Assembly: GCA_016785225.1 (NCBI GenBank)
Contig: JAFBJZ010000635.1
Location: forward strand, 930,001-994,000
DNA from: Psettodes erumei
Lineage: Eukaryota; Chordata; Actinopteri; Pleuronectiformes; Psettodidae
Direction of reading: 5' to 3'
Length of the DNA stretch: 64,000 nucleotides
Under the pieces are notes generated by a model. That model was not told where the DNA came from. It did no database searches and worked only from the letters and a program-made list of their open reading frames with translations. Positions 1 through 9,879 of this stretch are shown piece after piece (the first letter of the stretch is position 1; each line of letters starts with the position of its first letter). Both the position numbers and the translations under genes were made by a program.

Positions 1-1550
1 TTGTAACTTTGTCTTTGTAAAGGTTTTCATGGTTCAGTCCGGAAAAAAAATCTGATGCTTGTATAAATACTCAATCTTGAATATTAGCTAGATAATGGAT
101 GAATAATCACCTTGTTTTGTATGACCACAAACAGTTAGACATTCATGACCGCAGATGTTCGTTCGTTCGGTTTGTTCGGCTTGCGTAATCTAGGGTTACA
201 TGTTTTGTGCTGCTCACCATTAACACGCCTTTTAACCTACAGTCACCTGGTGGCATTAGGCTACAGCCCAAAGACCCAAGTATAGCAAGCAGGCTCCAGA
301 GTTTTTGCCTTAGCTGCACCAATTTGTTCACTCTCTGCACGAGGAGTCCCCCTCGCTCCAAAATAACAGACATATTTTTGAGTTCTATTCCCGGCCGCCG
401 AGCGGTGCGCCGTGTACCCGCTGAATCCAAGTCAGAGTGCTCTCCACCTTTTATTCGACATGGTAGCTGCATTCCTCGACGACACAGCATCACATGCTGG
501 CATCGCGGTGTCAAAACACGTCTGGTATCCATGGATACCAATAGACGTCCATTGTGTTGCCTCTCTGCGGCTTCTCCTACAAGTTACTCAGTCCCTGCAC
601 CTCTTAAGGAAAAGTGCCTTATTCAGTTAATATCCATATACAGTGTAGTTGTAGTTTGTAAGATGATACACCGCACCTATTAAATACCAATGGGACTCAG
701 CACTTTCAGATGCCTGTGAAGTGGTTTTCTGTGTTGTATTCTGCTTTAAATGTCTTGTCTTGTCACACTCAGCCTTAACTTCCTGATCAAAACCACAGAG
801 CAACTGATAGTGACATGTTGTCTGAGCGGTTCTCAGGCTGCTTTTGTTTCCAAGGTTAAAAAAAAAAATCTAACATAGTACCTAAAAGACTGGCATTTTG
901 GCAGCGTTTTAAGGTCGTCTAGATGTGGCCTGGTTGTAGCCTGGACAAAGTGTCACTAGCTTGTTGCATCAGATTTACTCATTGGTAATGTAACCACAGC
1001 CTTAGACCTCTGGTTCTTCTTTGCTGCGACATTTCCTCCGTAATGCAAACAGTCACACAATCACTTGAACTTCACTTTGGTTGTACTTTTCATATTGTTG
1101 CATTCAGTGACTTGTTTTCTCTCCTTTAAAGTCAAAATCTGGATTTGCTCGGTCATGGAGGGCTCTCCAGTCAGTTTTCAGCCTTGCAGTGTTCAGTTTC
1201 AAGAGCGATGAGTAAAAAGCTTTTTGATTCTCTCTCTTTGCCTTGTGGATTTATTGCTTTGTGCACACATGTTAGGACCATACATTTAAAGAAAACAAAA
1301 ACAGTTGTGTTACAGGCCATCTGTCCTTGTAGGTACGAGTTTTTGGCTTCGCTCCCACCCCCTCTTTAACACACACACATACAGTTTGTAGACACTCACA
1401 GGTGCCACAATGCCTCCTGGAATGTTTTGTGCTTATTTTATGTCCTTTTTTGTTTTCAAACTTTTAATTTCATTTTTGCCTTGTTTTCTAGTGTTGCCTC
1501 TAGTTTCACAATGTTAAACCAATAAAGTTTGGATATTGTTAAACAAATCA
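1..1550 (+). other. Probable 3' UTR of a plus-strand gene lying left of the window
   Basis: No conserved coding sequence is recognisable here. A T-rich stretch at 1440-1500 leads into AATAAA at 1521-1526, followed by a GT/T-rich stretch, which looks like an mRNA 3' end on the plus strand. In human 6q21 the first gene beyond CEP57L1 with the matching orientation is CD164, which has a long 3' UTR, so cd164 is a possible owner; this is inference from synteny only. A GC-richer island at about 370-560 is open on both strands (143-541 minus, 207-683 plus) and contains an 18-bp palindrome. I do not recognise either translation. Confidence 0.35.
1521..1526 (+). terminator. Canonical poly(A) signal AATAAA
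   Basis: AATAAA in a T-rich context on the plus strand, the likely end of the transcript that enters from the left edge. There is no other evidence for the transcript, so the hexamer could be fortuitous. Confidence 0.45.
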
Positions 1551-3010
1551 CTGTATTTACCTTCTCATTTGACAGCAGTGTCAGCTTTCTTGGAGTTGGC
1601 AATTTACATGACAAATCGCAAGTGGGACGGTGAGACAAGGGCCCGTCCCAATGGTTACAATTGAAAGGCTAGTTGCCTGGACAACAGAGGCTCTCAAGTT
1701 CAGGCTGTGTTTTGTCTTGCCCTGCGTGTGCATTGCTAATGTTGGGTCAACAAGAGGAAATTAAGTGAAATCATTACACTATCTACACTTTTAGATATTC
1801 AGAAATCTTTAGCTGGAACATCTTGCATTAGAAATAAATATATTGTAGGCTCATATTTCAAACCTTTTGGACAGAGTCAGGCTGCATGTTTCCAAACAGA
1901 TTTCAACAAGTTGGAGCAGGTTCTCCCACTGTGGTGTCTGAGTGTGTTACTCACTGTGCTCAGTCTTCCCAGAAAAAGTTGTAATGTAATTTATGGTCAT
2001 AACCAGATTCCTATTGACATGCTCTTTTTTTATTCTGTATAAGCAGCATCCACCCTAACCCCATCAATTCCCTCCATCTCCATGGTCCATCTGAGAATCT
2101 AGTATAGTGTAGAGTTTTTCAGCCTCCGGCTTAGGACCTTTCATAGACTCCCAAGATAAATGAGATGATTACAGGGACAGGCAGAAAAAACAAGTCATAA
2201 TTATTATGTATATGTTTCTGGGGGGGGGGGGGGTATTGTTTTCTTACAATACATGGCCTCTAAAATCCCTCAAATAAAACAATTAGTCCATAGTCTAAGG
2301 TGTGAGGTCACATGTGCCAAAAAAAAAAAAAAAAGAGAAGCACTGTTCCACCTGTTAATAAAGTGGATTATATGGAGACACTCATGCCCCAGTTTGTTTG
2401 ATACACATACAAATAGCCCCACAAACGTTTACTGTACTTCTCTGTAAGTCCACCTAAACCTGTAAGGAATAAAGTTCAGTTGGTGGATTAACTCGTGAAC
2501 TGCTGTTCACTTCACAGTGCACATCATTACACATACAGTAGTACCTAGATGTTTGTTTTATATGTAAGATGGTAGTCAACATGTTTTTGAAAGGGAAACA
2601 GGTACAAAGTTTATTACAGCTATGTACAAACATGGGACACTGAATGAAACTGATCACTGGGACACGGCCCCTTGTTTTTCACACTCTTGAGTGTGTTCCT
2701 GGCAGGAAACACTGTCAGTTTCCAAGGTCACAGCAAGGTTCTGCTTATGTAGCAAAAACAAATAGCTCCAAAGGAAATGTTGTGTATCTCTGCGTGCACA
2801 CTCAACAATCACAGTCTGCACAGTTGACTAGGCTACATGCTTGAGTGAGGTGTGTGTACAGTGTGTGTTTGTGCTGAGCAGACTGTTATTCTTCCAGTGG
2901 CCCAGCTGGCACCGTTTTCCCTGAACCAGAGTTTCAGCAGACACGTTTCTTCCTCATGTGTCCATTAAACTTACTTGTCGTTCATGAACAGACATAGCAA
3001 ACTTTGTGAT
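1551..3010. other. Intergenic, no gene seen
   Basis: Unremarkable AT-rich DNA. The only simple-sequence features are a G14 run at 2220-2233 and an A16 run at 2319-2334. Short open frames on either strand look random in composition and none resembles a known family. Confidence 0.6.
2220..2233. repeat. Mononucleotide run (G)14
   Basis: Fourteen consecutive G on the plus strand. Such runs are unstable and sequence poorly, so the exact length is doubtful. A second G14 occurs at 49098-49111. Confidence 0.9.
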
Positions 3011-3640
3011 GCTACAGTGCCTATAAAAAGTATTCACCCCTTGGATGCTTTCCACTTTTTATTGCTGTTATGACCTGACTCATGGTCAATAATAGTACAC
3101 TTTGTCACAAATCTATTTAAAAAAACTTTAATGTTAAAATGGAAACAGATTTCTACAAAGTAATGTCAATTAATTAACATGAATTGAGTAGAAGTGACTG
3201 ACCTAATTCAACAGAGCCCCCAAAAATTGGTTAACATCAATTAGTGAAATGGAGGTCACCTGAGCGCAGTGAATGTGTCTCAAGTGAAAACACCTTTTTC
3301 TGCAGGGTCCAGTCAGTCACTGGTTAATCAGTATTCCTGGCAGCAATTACATCATGAAGACAAAAGAACACTTGAACCAACTCTGACTAAAGGCTATTGA
3401 AAAGTCAGGAGATAGATACAAAAAAATTCCATTCCTGTGGAGTTCAATTACAGCCATCATTCAGAAATGGCAGGAATATTGCCCATGTAAAACTTAGTGA
3501 CTTAGTCAAACAAAATTTTTTACTCAATGGCATGTGGGAGACTCCTTGGTCAGCAGAAAGAAGGTACCAAACACCACACATCATCACAAACACACCATTC
3601 TCATCACAGAGCACAGAGAATGGACAAATGTAATCCCTTT
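3011..3640 (+). mobile_element. Decayed Tc1/mariner-like transposon
   Basis: The segment opens with a CAGTGCCTATAAAAAGTATTCACCCC-type terminus (written here in two parts: CAGTGCCTATAAAA and GTATTCACCCC), which from memory matches the ends of Tc1-like elements widespread in fish. Further in, the text around 3525-3620 (gcatgtgggagactcc, then a caccacacatcat-type stretch and cacaccattctcatcac) resembles the transposase region of the same elements with internal deletions. No intact transposase frame remains: the longest frame, 3397-3633, is 78 codons and does not read as a clean transposase. It is a dead fossil. The right boundary is approximate. Confidence 0.6.
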
Positions 3641-4896
3641 CTTTGTTTGAATGTTACATTGGAAAAATGTCTTTATCTTTTTGAGATGCCAGACCAGTAG
3701 ATGTTTATAGGCATCCTCTCACGCACCCACAGCAAAATGCCTGACACATGCTCATTTGAACACACCACTGCTATTCAACACCAGACAAAAAGAGGGGTAA
3801 GCGGTCACACGGTATCAAGAGTCCCAGGGTCAGGAGAGTAGATAGGAGGGGCTGAAGATGAGGCGTATGTGGGCATGGAGGGGTCTCAACTTGCCTCAGC
3901 TAACCTGATTGCTGTGTCCAGTCCTGCTCTGTAATCTAATATGGGAGCACAGGGAAACAATGCATTAGGTTCACTCTCACTCTCACATACACCAGCTCAA
4001 TCAGTTTCACCATCCAGTGAACTCTGCATCATGCCAAGAATACCAGAACCAAACAATGTTAGCTGGATAATGAACTGAATGGACAGAGAAACAATAACAA
4101 TCAGCTGTTTTCTTCCCCCATGACCCAGTAGGTCTGACAGGGGAGTGAGGGATATCCCACTCTTTTAATTTTAGGCTGCAGTTTTTCAGCAGTTTGCCTA
4201 ATCAGCCCTTGTAGTATGGGTTATGACAGTTATTAGTGGCACAGGGAGTGACTGAGATATGATTTAAAGCCAGAAATGCTTCATGCATGATGATAAAATA
4301 AAAAATAAAGCTGACTAGGGCCCGATGAGGGGACAATGCAGGAACGTTATGAGGAAGCTATTCATCCCATTAAAGGTGGCTGACGCAAATAAACAGAGCA
4401 AATATAAACACCTCAGCCACACCAGAATGTGTCCCATCATCTGATCAGCCTGCAATTAAGATGGGCAATAGCTGCCATAGTTGAATTTAGGAGAATAGGG
4501 CTGTTTTGGCTCTGTGAAACAGCAAAATCCTGTGGAGAAAAACAGGTCCACCCACTTCTGCACGGCAATAAAAACCACATCCCTTTGTCCTTTTGTTAGA
4601 GCTACATTTACTCAGCTGTCCAGACAGCTGCTGTTACAGAGTTCACGAGCATTTGGTCCACCGTTACTGAAGATGGTCCAAAACTGAAAGAACTTGATGC
4701 TGCACATTGTATGATAGTTATATTTTTACTATTCTCCATGCAATGGTGTAGTGTGCCAGGGGTTAACGGCCTTCACGTTCAGACTGAGCACTGCCACCTA
4801 GTGGTTGTTAGTGTGAAGTCCAAACAATGTTGCAGAGAAAAACTGTTGTGTTGAATCAAGTAAAATGAGTGCATGAATTTGCATTACATAGAGAGC
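3641..4896. other. Intergenic between the Tc1-like fossil and cep57l1
   Basis: No gene is seen. The one distinctive site is the CTCF-like motif at 4790-4804. The minus-strand cep57l1 mRNA probably ends near the right edge of this stretch. Confidence 0.5.
4790..4804 (-). promoter_or_regulatory. CTCF-type binding motif
   Basis: Read on the minus strand the site is CCACTAGGTGGCAGT, which fits every position of the vertebrate CTCF core consensus CCASYAGRKGGCRSY. It sits about 100 bp beyond the likely 3' end of cep57l1, a natural place for an insulator between neighbouring genes. Similar CCACCTAGTGG words also occur in fish repeats, so occupancy is not implied. Confidence 0.5.
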
Positions 4897-4902
4897 TTTA
4901 TT
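4897..4902 (-). terminator. Likely cep57l1 poly(A) signal (AATAAA on minus strand)
   Basis: TTTATT on the plus strand reads AATAAA on the minus strand, about 360 bp downstream of the cep57l1 stop. A second copy at 5122-5127 lies about 135 bp after the stop and could be used as a proximal site. Confidence 0.5.
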
Positions 4903-5121
4903 AAAAATTAAATATCAAAAATAGATTACTCCAGCTTCATTTGAGATAGTACTTCATGAAACAAACTTAAATCACATCATTATTTAGGCTGGTTAAAATC
5001 ATGGTTCATAAACTGTACCCTCTACCTATTAAGGAATGTATTGATGTGCTTCTTTCAAATATATCACCCAGTGCTTACTAAGTCTTGTGATCAGCACATT
5101 ATCAAGACCTGTATAAAACAG

Positions 5122-5127
5122 TTTATT
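5122..5127 (-). terminator. Alternative proximal cep57l1 poly(A) signal
   Basis: AATAAA on the minus strand, closer to the stop codon than the signal at 4897-4902. The sequence cannot say which one is used. Confidence 0.4.
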
Positions 5128-5260
5128 CCATCTTTTCGTTTGTTACTAAAAATGGCCCAGGGGTCATTAGAAGAGGGTGGAAAAACAAATCGAGGGGAGT
5201 CTCGCAGTTTATCCAGCTGTAAGATCAAAGCCTGCACACATACTGATCATGTAGAGAACA

Positions 5261-5464
5261 TCATGTTTCCCAGGAGAGGTCGTCTTGCCTGAGGCTGTTT
5301 CTGAACCGCTGGGTCTCTCGGAGAAGCTGCAGGTTCTGAGTGGTCCCACCTTTCTTTGCCTTCTGTTTAGCCTTAACAAGAGAAGGAATAGGTGGCTTGA
5401 TCCCACATGACTTCTTGGCTGCACATTCTTCTATACATGGCTGGCTCTGGGTCAGTTTACAGAC
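5261..5464 (-). CDS. cep57l1: cep57l1 coding exon 11 (terminal)
   Basis: Encodes residues 420-486, starting VCKLTQ and ending with the conserved DDLSWE, then TGA (plus-strand tca at 5261-5263). The acceptor is cctaaacag. It enters in phase 0. Confidence 0.93.
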   Translation of the reverse strand, partial: VCKLTQSQPCIEECAAKKSCGIKPPIPSLVKAKQKAKKGGTTQNLQLLRETQRFRNSLRQDDLSWET

Positions 5465-8241
5465 CTGTTTAGGAGTAGAAGCCAAAAAAACATCAGACTC
5501 CTACATCTGTCAACACCTCTGGGTTACACTGAGCAGTGGTTCACTTACTGTCTGCTGGTGCTTGCGGAGCTTAGAGATCTGAACTCCCTTTTCTTCCATT
5601 CTGGCCACCAGCCTCTCCAGCTCTCTCTGCAGGTCCTGCTTCTGCTCCTGATGTTGGGCGACATCGATCTGATGCACCAACTCCTGATGCTCACTGCCAA
5701 AAAAGTGAAAAGCACAGACACCAATTATTAAAAGTGGAAGAAAAGTTTGACAAAACAATAAAAGAATAATTACTCACAAGCTCATCTGTCCGAGCTCATC
5801 TTGTAGAGCCAAGAGCAGGTCAGACAGTGAGCTCAGTGACTGATCTGCTTGCTCGGGCAGGAGGTTGTCAGGCTTCTTAAAAGCATTGGAAGATGGAGAG
5901 AAGTCCTTTTGCAGGTTTTTCTTGGCTCCACTGCCAGGCCTGTGCAGGGCACTCACTCGCTCACACAGCTGGGGCTGGTGGTGCTTCATCATGTGAAGGA
6001 TACTCTGTACGTTGGCGTGGACTGAGTGGCTTGGGCTTATCGACTGTGACCGGTAGGGGGAAATCATCATCAATCAAAAGATGAAAACAGTTGATAATGC
6101 ATGGTTTTGAGAGTTAGTGCTGAGCATCAGAAATGACATTACCTTTCCTGCAACAAAGGGCATTTTTTGGCACCTCAGGCTGCTTGGTGATGCCAGCTCA
6201 CTTTTAGAAGTTTTCTGAGGAAGAAAGCACCTGTTACCACGTCTATATTTCAAACTATAAATATTGTATTTATATATTCCCCCTAAATAAATACTTGATG
6301 ATAATTAGCTTTATTGGTAAGAAAAGCACCTTGATGGTCTTTTTTGTTTTCTTCTTTGGCTTTATCTCTTCAGTAGTTGGCATAGACAAGTGAAAGTTGA
6401 TGTCCAGCTCTTTCTGCAGCTAACAAAGTAGAGTGAAAGTAATGGGATTGTGATATAAAGACACTGAGGTATAGGTATATTGTATTTAAAAATAGTTTAG
6501 TTCCTGCATTTATTGTAAAATATGTGCATGTTTGGGTAAGGAGAATAAAAAAATGGGGTGAAAATGTGGATTTTTGAATCACTGACCTTGTCTGCTTTCT
6601 CCTGAACAGATTTACGCTCAAGCTCTTCTTTCAATAGTTTTTGCTCCAGAATGGAAAGCTTCATCTGGAAACAAAAGATTGCACTGAAATATAAATATCA
6701 CCTTGTTATAATTAACATATAGACAAATCACCTGGAAAACCATGAATTACCTCTGCTGCCATTTGGGTTCTATTCAGTTTGAGACACTCTGATTCAAGTT
6801 TCTCCAGCTTCTCCTGCTGAGTTTGGGTGTTTGAGCTGCTCAGCTGCTGGTTCTGCAGCAAAGTCTTGTGAAGGGTGGGTTAACAGAGATTACATGGTTT
6901 AGTAACATGCTTTGCTGAAAGAGTTAAGTTTTTAAAAACATTTAAACCTGTTTTCCAAATTAAAATTTCTCTAAATCATATCCTGCTTGTGATGGGCTTA
7001 TTGTTAGGATTTACTTTTAAAGATAGATTTGTTAATGTTTCTTTCAGTCCCCAGCTTTTGGAACTACCTGATTCTCCATGAGAGAATTCCTCTCCTTCTT
7101 AGCGTTTTCAACCATCTTCCTCATGTAGTCCAGCTGCTTTTCAAGAATCTTACAGCGAGCCTCAGCAGACTGCAGCTTTGAGTTCAGCTCTGGAACCATA
7201 AACACAGACACGACTATTAAAAACATCTAGCAGAAAGACTTCTCTTCTTCATAATATTTCGTGTCACTCATGTGCAGGTTTTTTCCTGTTTGCATCTTCC
7301 ATCACTTACCCTTCCTGCCAGAGTTGTTGGTCTCAGGCAGGCTGGCTGCTGGCTGAATTGGCATTGTGTAAGATGCCGTGACCTGCTGATGCTTCTGAGC
7401 ATCATGGCAGAGCTGCTGGTAGCTCTTCTCTGTTTGCTTCCTTTCCAGCTCCAACTGCCTAATTTTCTCCTGAAGGGTCTTCAGGGCATCAACCACAGCT
7501 GGAGAGGAGTTAACAGGTACAGAAAAGCATGGCAGGTAATCGGAGCATAACGTAGCTATAACAAAAAAATTGATGCAAAAAATCTCACAAACAAATCTCA
7601 AATCAAACAGCTGTGTCATACCTTTGCTGTCAATATTAGGTGTTGTCTGAGACGCTCGGAGGCTGGTGATGTGTGGGTCCTTGCTGGTGGATGAGGGTGC
7701 AGAGAGCTCCAGCTGTCGTGGTTTTGGTAGTATCCTGTCTGGAGGCTGGTAATAGCTCCCGATGTAACTGTTTTTGGAGGGCGAGTCTAAAATCTACAAA
7801 CAGGACGAGGTTGCTTTAGTAACCGTAGGAGGGTTACGTCTAAAGACTAACTGTAAGATGTTCATTTTACATAGATAAAAAACTCTTGAAACTCCTCTCT
7901 TGAAGATCGACTAACGTTAGTTGATTAATCCACTCGTCTGAGCATTATACTTTGCCCCAGCGCATCAACTTTCTGCAAAAATGGGGCTGCTTTATACAGT
8001 GAGGCTCCTTAACGAATAACGTTCGACATCTCTTGTTAGCATGGATCGGAAAAAGCGACGTTTCTTGGTGAAACCACCCTCGCCTAGTTCAAGTTAGACA
8101 GACGTAAGAATACAACATTCAAGCTCACTGAGAAGATAACCTAGCAGCAAATGAGAACTCGTCAAAAGTAAACACTGCCAGAGCTAATTTGTTAGCCACC
8201 GTCGCAGCTAACGGCTGATTAGAAAACGTTACCTGGTCCAT
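5261..8241 (-). CDS. cep57l1: cep57l1: centrosomal protein 57-like 1, complete, 11 coding exons, 486 aa
   Basis: A paralogue of CEP57/translokin, a pericentriolar coiled-coil protein that binds microtubules and helps organise centrioles. Exons join as 8241-8233, 7793-7622, 7498-7310, 7189-7068, 6864-6751, 6664-6587, 6419-6330, 6214-6143, 6043-5778, 5693-5549 and 5464-5261; all introns are GT-AG and all phases agree. Residues 1-60 contain the family N-terminal motif GSYYQPPDRI. Residues about 61-235 form the coiled-coil centrosome-localisation region (ALKTLQEKIRQLELER; RCKILEKQLDYMRKMVENA). A lysine-rich patch lies at about 247-258. Residues about 345-420 are the C-terminal microtubule-binding region (LLALQDELGQMSFEHQEL; GVQISKLRKHQ), and the protein ends DDLSWET, like human DDIMWEQ. 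Human CEP57L1 is about 460 aa. It is divergent (head to head) from sesn1, as in human. CEP57 itself is the alternative, but the synteny and C-terminus favour CEP57L1. Confidence 0.95.
5549..5693 (-). CDS. cep57l1: cep57l1 coding exon 10
   Basis: Encodes the end of the microtubule-binding region, EHQELVHQID to SKLRKHQQT. The acceptor is ttttggcag and the donor gtaagt. It enters with two bases carried over from exon 9 and leaves in phase 0. Confidence 0.93.
5778..6043 (-). CDS. cep57l1: cep57l1 coding exon 9
   Basis: Encodes residues 283-370: a serine-rich linker followed by the conserved helix LSDLLLALQDELGQMS. The acceptor is cggtcacag and the donor gtgagt. Reading past the donor gives an immediate TGA, which confirms the splice. 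Confidence 0.92.
6143..6214 (-). CDS. cep57l1: cep57l1 coding exon 8
   Basis: Twenty-four codons ending MPFVAGK, matching human LPFVAEK. The acceptor is gttcctcag-type (cttcctcag) and the donor gtaatg. Phase 0 at both ends. Confidence 0.9.
6330..6419 (-). CDS. cep57l1: cep57l1 coding exon 7
   Basis: Thirty codons, LQKELDINFHL to KPKKKTKKTIK. The lysine-rich end may act as a nuclear-localisation or microtubule-contact patch (inference). Phase 0 at both ends. Confidence 0.9.
6587..6664 (-). CDS. cep57l1: cep57l1 coding exon 6
   Basis: Twenty-six codons of coiled coil (MKLSILEQKLLKEELERK). The acceptor is gtttccag and the donor gtcagt. Phase 0 at both ends. Confidence 0.9.
6751..6864 (-). CDS. 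cep57l1: cep57l1 coding exon 5
   Basis: Thirty-eight codons of coiled coil (QQEKLEKLESECLKLNRTQ), matching human KLEKLDVLEKECFRLTTTQ. The acceptor is cttcacaag and the donor gtaatt. Phase 0 at both ends. Confidence 0.92.
7068..7189 (-). CDS. cep57l1: cep57l1 coding exon 4
   Basis: Encodes ELNSKLQSAEARCKILEKQL and MRKMVENAKKERN, the best conserved block with CEP57. The acceptor is ggttccag and the donor gtagtt. It enters with two bases completing a split codon and leaves in phase 0. Confidence 0.95.
7310..7498 (-). CDS. cep57l1: cep57l1 coding exon 3
   Basis: Encodes VVDALKTLQEKIRQLELER, the start of the centrosome-localisation coiled coil. The acceptor is ctctccag and the donor gtaagt. A split codon at both ends keeps the frame. 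Confidence 0.94.
7622..7793 (-). CDS. cep57l1: cep57l1 coding exon 2
   Basis: Encodes ILDSPSKNSYIGSYYQPPDR and a serine-rich linker. GSYYQPPDRI corresponds to human GSYHKPPERV. The acceptor is gtttgtag and the donor gtatga. Confidence 0.93.
8233..8241 (-). CDS. cep57l1: cep57l1 coding exon 1: three codons (M-D-Q)
   Basis: The start codon reads ATG GAC CAG on the minus strand and is followed directly by a gtaacg donor. This tiny coding exon is easily missed by gene finders. It is chosen because it supplies MDQ in frame to exon 2, mirroring human MDSELM. Confidence 0.85.
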
Positions 8242-8460
8242 TATGTCACTCAGACGGTCATGCCCTCTATGAAACTAATCATACGCTTATATCTGGTATT
8301 CCCGGCCTGACTGGGTGAGTTTTAAACGGTTTTAATGTAGCTAACTGACTTCTTCGAGCGACTCAGTTGTCCTGTCACTTCAGGCTGTCCGGACTTTTTA
8401 AATTTCCCTCCTCTTCTCCGCCCTCCTCACTCTGGTTCCGCCTGTTGTTTCCCCCCCACC
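8242..8460 (-). promoter_or_regulatory. cep57l1 5' UTR and promoter region
   Basis: Moderately GC-rich sequence upstream of the cep57l1 ATG. TTTAAA at 8321-8326 resembles a cell-cycle homology element, which would suit a centrosome gene, but the word is common. There is no clear TATA box. The transcription start cannot be placed from sequence. Confidence 0.5.
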
Positions 8461-9560
8461 ACCTCAGCAATCCAGAGTGTCCCTCACTTTTCAGCTCAGT
8501 TTAAGATACGCGGCTATGTCTGATAACGTTTTTGTGACAGACAATTTCCGATGATTAATATAAAATTGGAAAGACTTGTCAGAGCAGAATTGTAATTTCA
8601 CAAGCTCCATTTCTGCCTCTGCCTACATAATAATGGGCCTCCTCCACACTGAAGGAAACATGTTAAGTGGTGAAATTATTAAATATTTAAAATAATGCAT
8701 TTAAATATCTAAATCTATCATATTTAAAGATTGTACATATTATACGCTTAATTTAATTTGTTAATTATCCAAATTCAATGACAATGACAATTCAATTCAA
8801 TGTCTTTATTCAATTAAAGAATGACAGTTTTCCAAACCTGGTTTTCAACAACATTTAAAGCTTTACACAACATTTTGCAAAAAGTGCCGAGGACCTTAGT
8901 CTAGATTTCCGAAAGCATAGTCGTGAGAGGTGCCAGCAGGCGTCCTGCGTCCTGGTCTGCAACATGCAATACAAGCTTTGTGGAGACGTTAATTTGAAGA
9001 CCATTTATTTTCTTTTTAGGAAATATTTCCATTTGATAAACCTTATCTTATAATTTATGTAACTGTAGGAAGATTAAGCATTTTTCATCAGACAATCACC
9101 TGGTAAATACTTGCACAGAATTATGCAAATAATAGCAATAGACAATAGCAATGGGCAGTATGTATGCAGTGTGGTAGGTTTGTCGCACTGAGTGAAAGAA
9201 TGTGTTTATTTGTGAGTCCTGTTTGGATGGTCGTGTGTATTTTACGTAATTTTTTTTTGTTTTTCAAATTTGCACCACCATTGTCCCTATACATAGACTC
9301 GTAGTACCCATTACATTGGAATCCAATTCGAATATCTTTGAGACAACTTGACACGTTCTCATTGAAATTCGTGTTCATATTATTAAATTGGCATTGATCC
9401 CGTCAATGTTTAGTTCAGTGTACCTGAGTGGAAACGAGATTAAATACAAAACAAATCGAGTGGAAATATACAACATCTCCCTCCCTCACCCCCCTCGGTC
9501 TGTTTTTCTGCTTGCCTCGGTTATTTCGGATAAACAAGAAGAAGGAGGGGGTCTGCTGCC
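8461..9560. other. Short AT-rich gap between the divergent cep57l1 and sesn1 promoters
   Basis: About 1.1 kb with no gene seen. A tattered (CAATT)n-like patch at 8783-8815 may be the end of an old retroelement. The rest is AT-rich and unremarkable. Confidence 0.5.
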
Positions 9561-9800
9561 AACGAAATGCATGACGGGGGATGTAGTTCTAAAGCGTTAC
9601 CTCACGGCGCAAATACCGAACGAAGAGAATCCAACTCCCATAGACCTATCCCCCTGCGAGCTTGGTAACTCCCCTCTGACCAATCAGTGGTCAGAAAATG
9701 AACGGCGTCGTCCCCAGAATACTTATGAATCATGCTAATTGGTCATTCGGCTCTGCCAATCAAATTTTTCCCTCGAGTCGTTGCCTCCTGTCGCTTGTAC
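9560..9800 (+). promoter_or_regulatory. sesn1 long-form promoter
   Basis: TATA-less, CpG-containing sequence with three CCAAT boxes: 9680-9684 (plus), 9738-9742 (as ATTGG) and 9756-9760 (plus). A ZNF143-type element sits upstream at 9568-9587, read on the minus strand as ACTACATCCCCCGTCATGCA. It lies just before a non-coding exon with a good donor at 9880, as expected for the promoter of the long sestrin-1 transcript. Confidence 0.6.
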
Positions 9801-9879
9801 CCTGGAACTAACGTTGCTGGTCAAGCGCTGTGGCGAGGTGTCCCGTAGCAAAAGACCTGCGCCGAAGAATGTGGATAAA
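9801..9879 (+). other. sesn1: sesn1 non-coding exon 1 (long transcript)
   Basis: The donor GTGGATAAA|gtgagt ends this exon at 9879, and the next acceptor (cttttgtgcag) is at 10907-10908. The 5' end is not visible, so the start given is a guess. An ATG at 9869 opens a six-codon upstream ORF if the splice is as drawn. Confidence 0.5.

Noticed and set aside
9388..9738. 116-codon plus-strand frame upstream of sesn1
   Set aside because: It covers the CCAAT-bearing promoter and has no homologue. The open frame is best explained by GC-richer composition.
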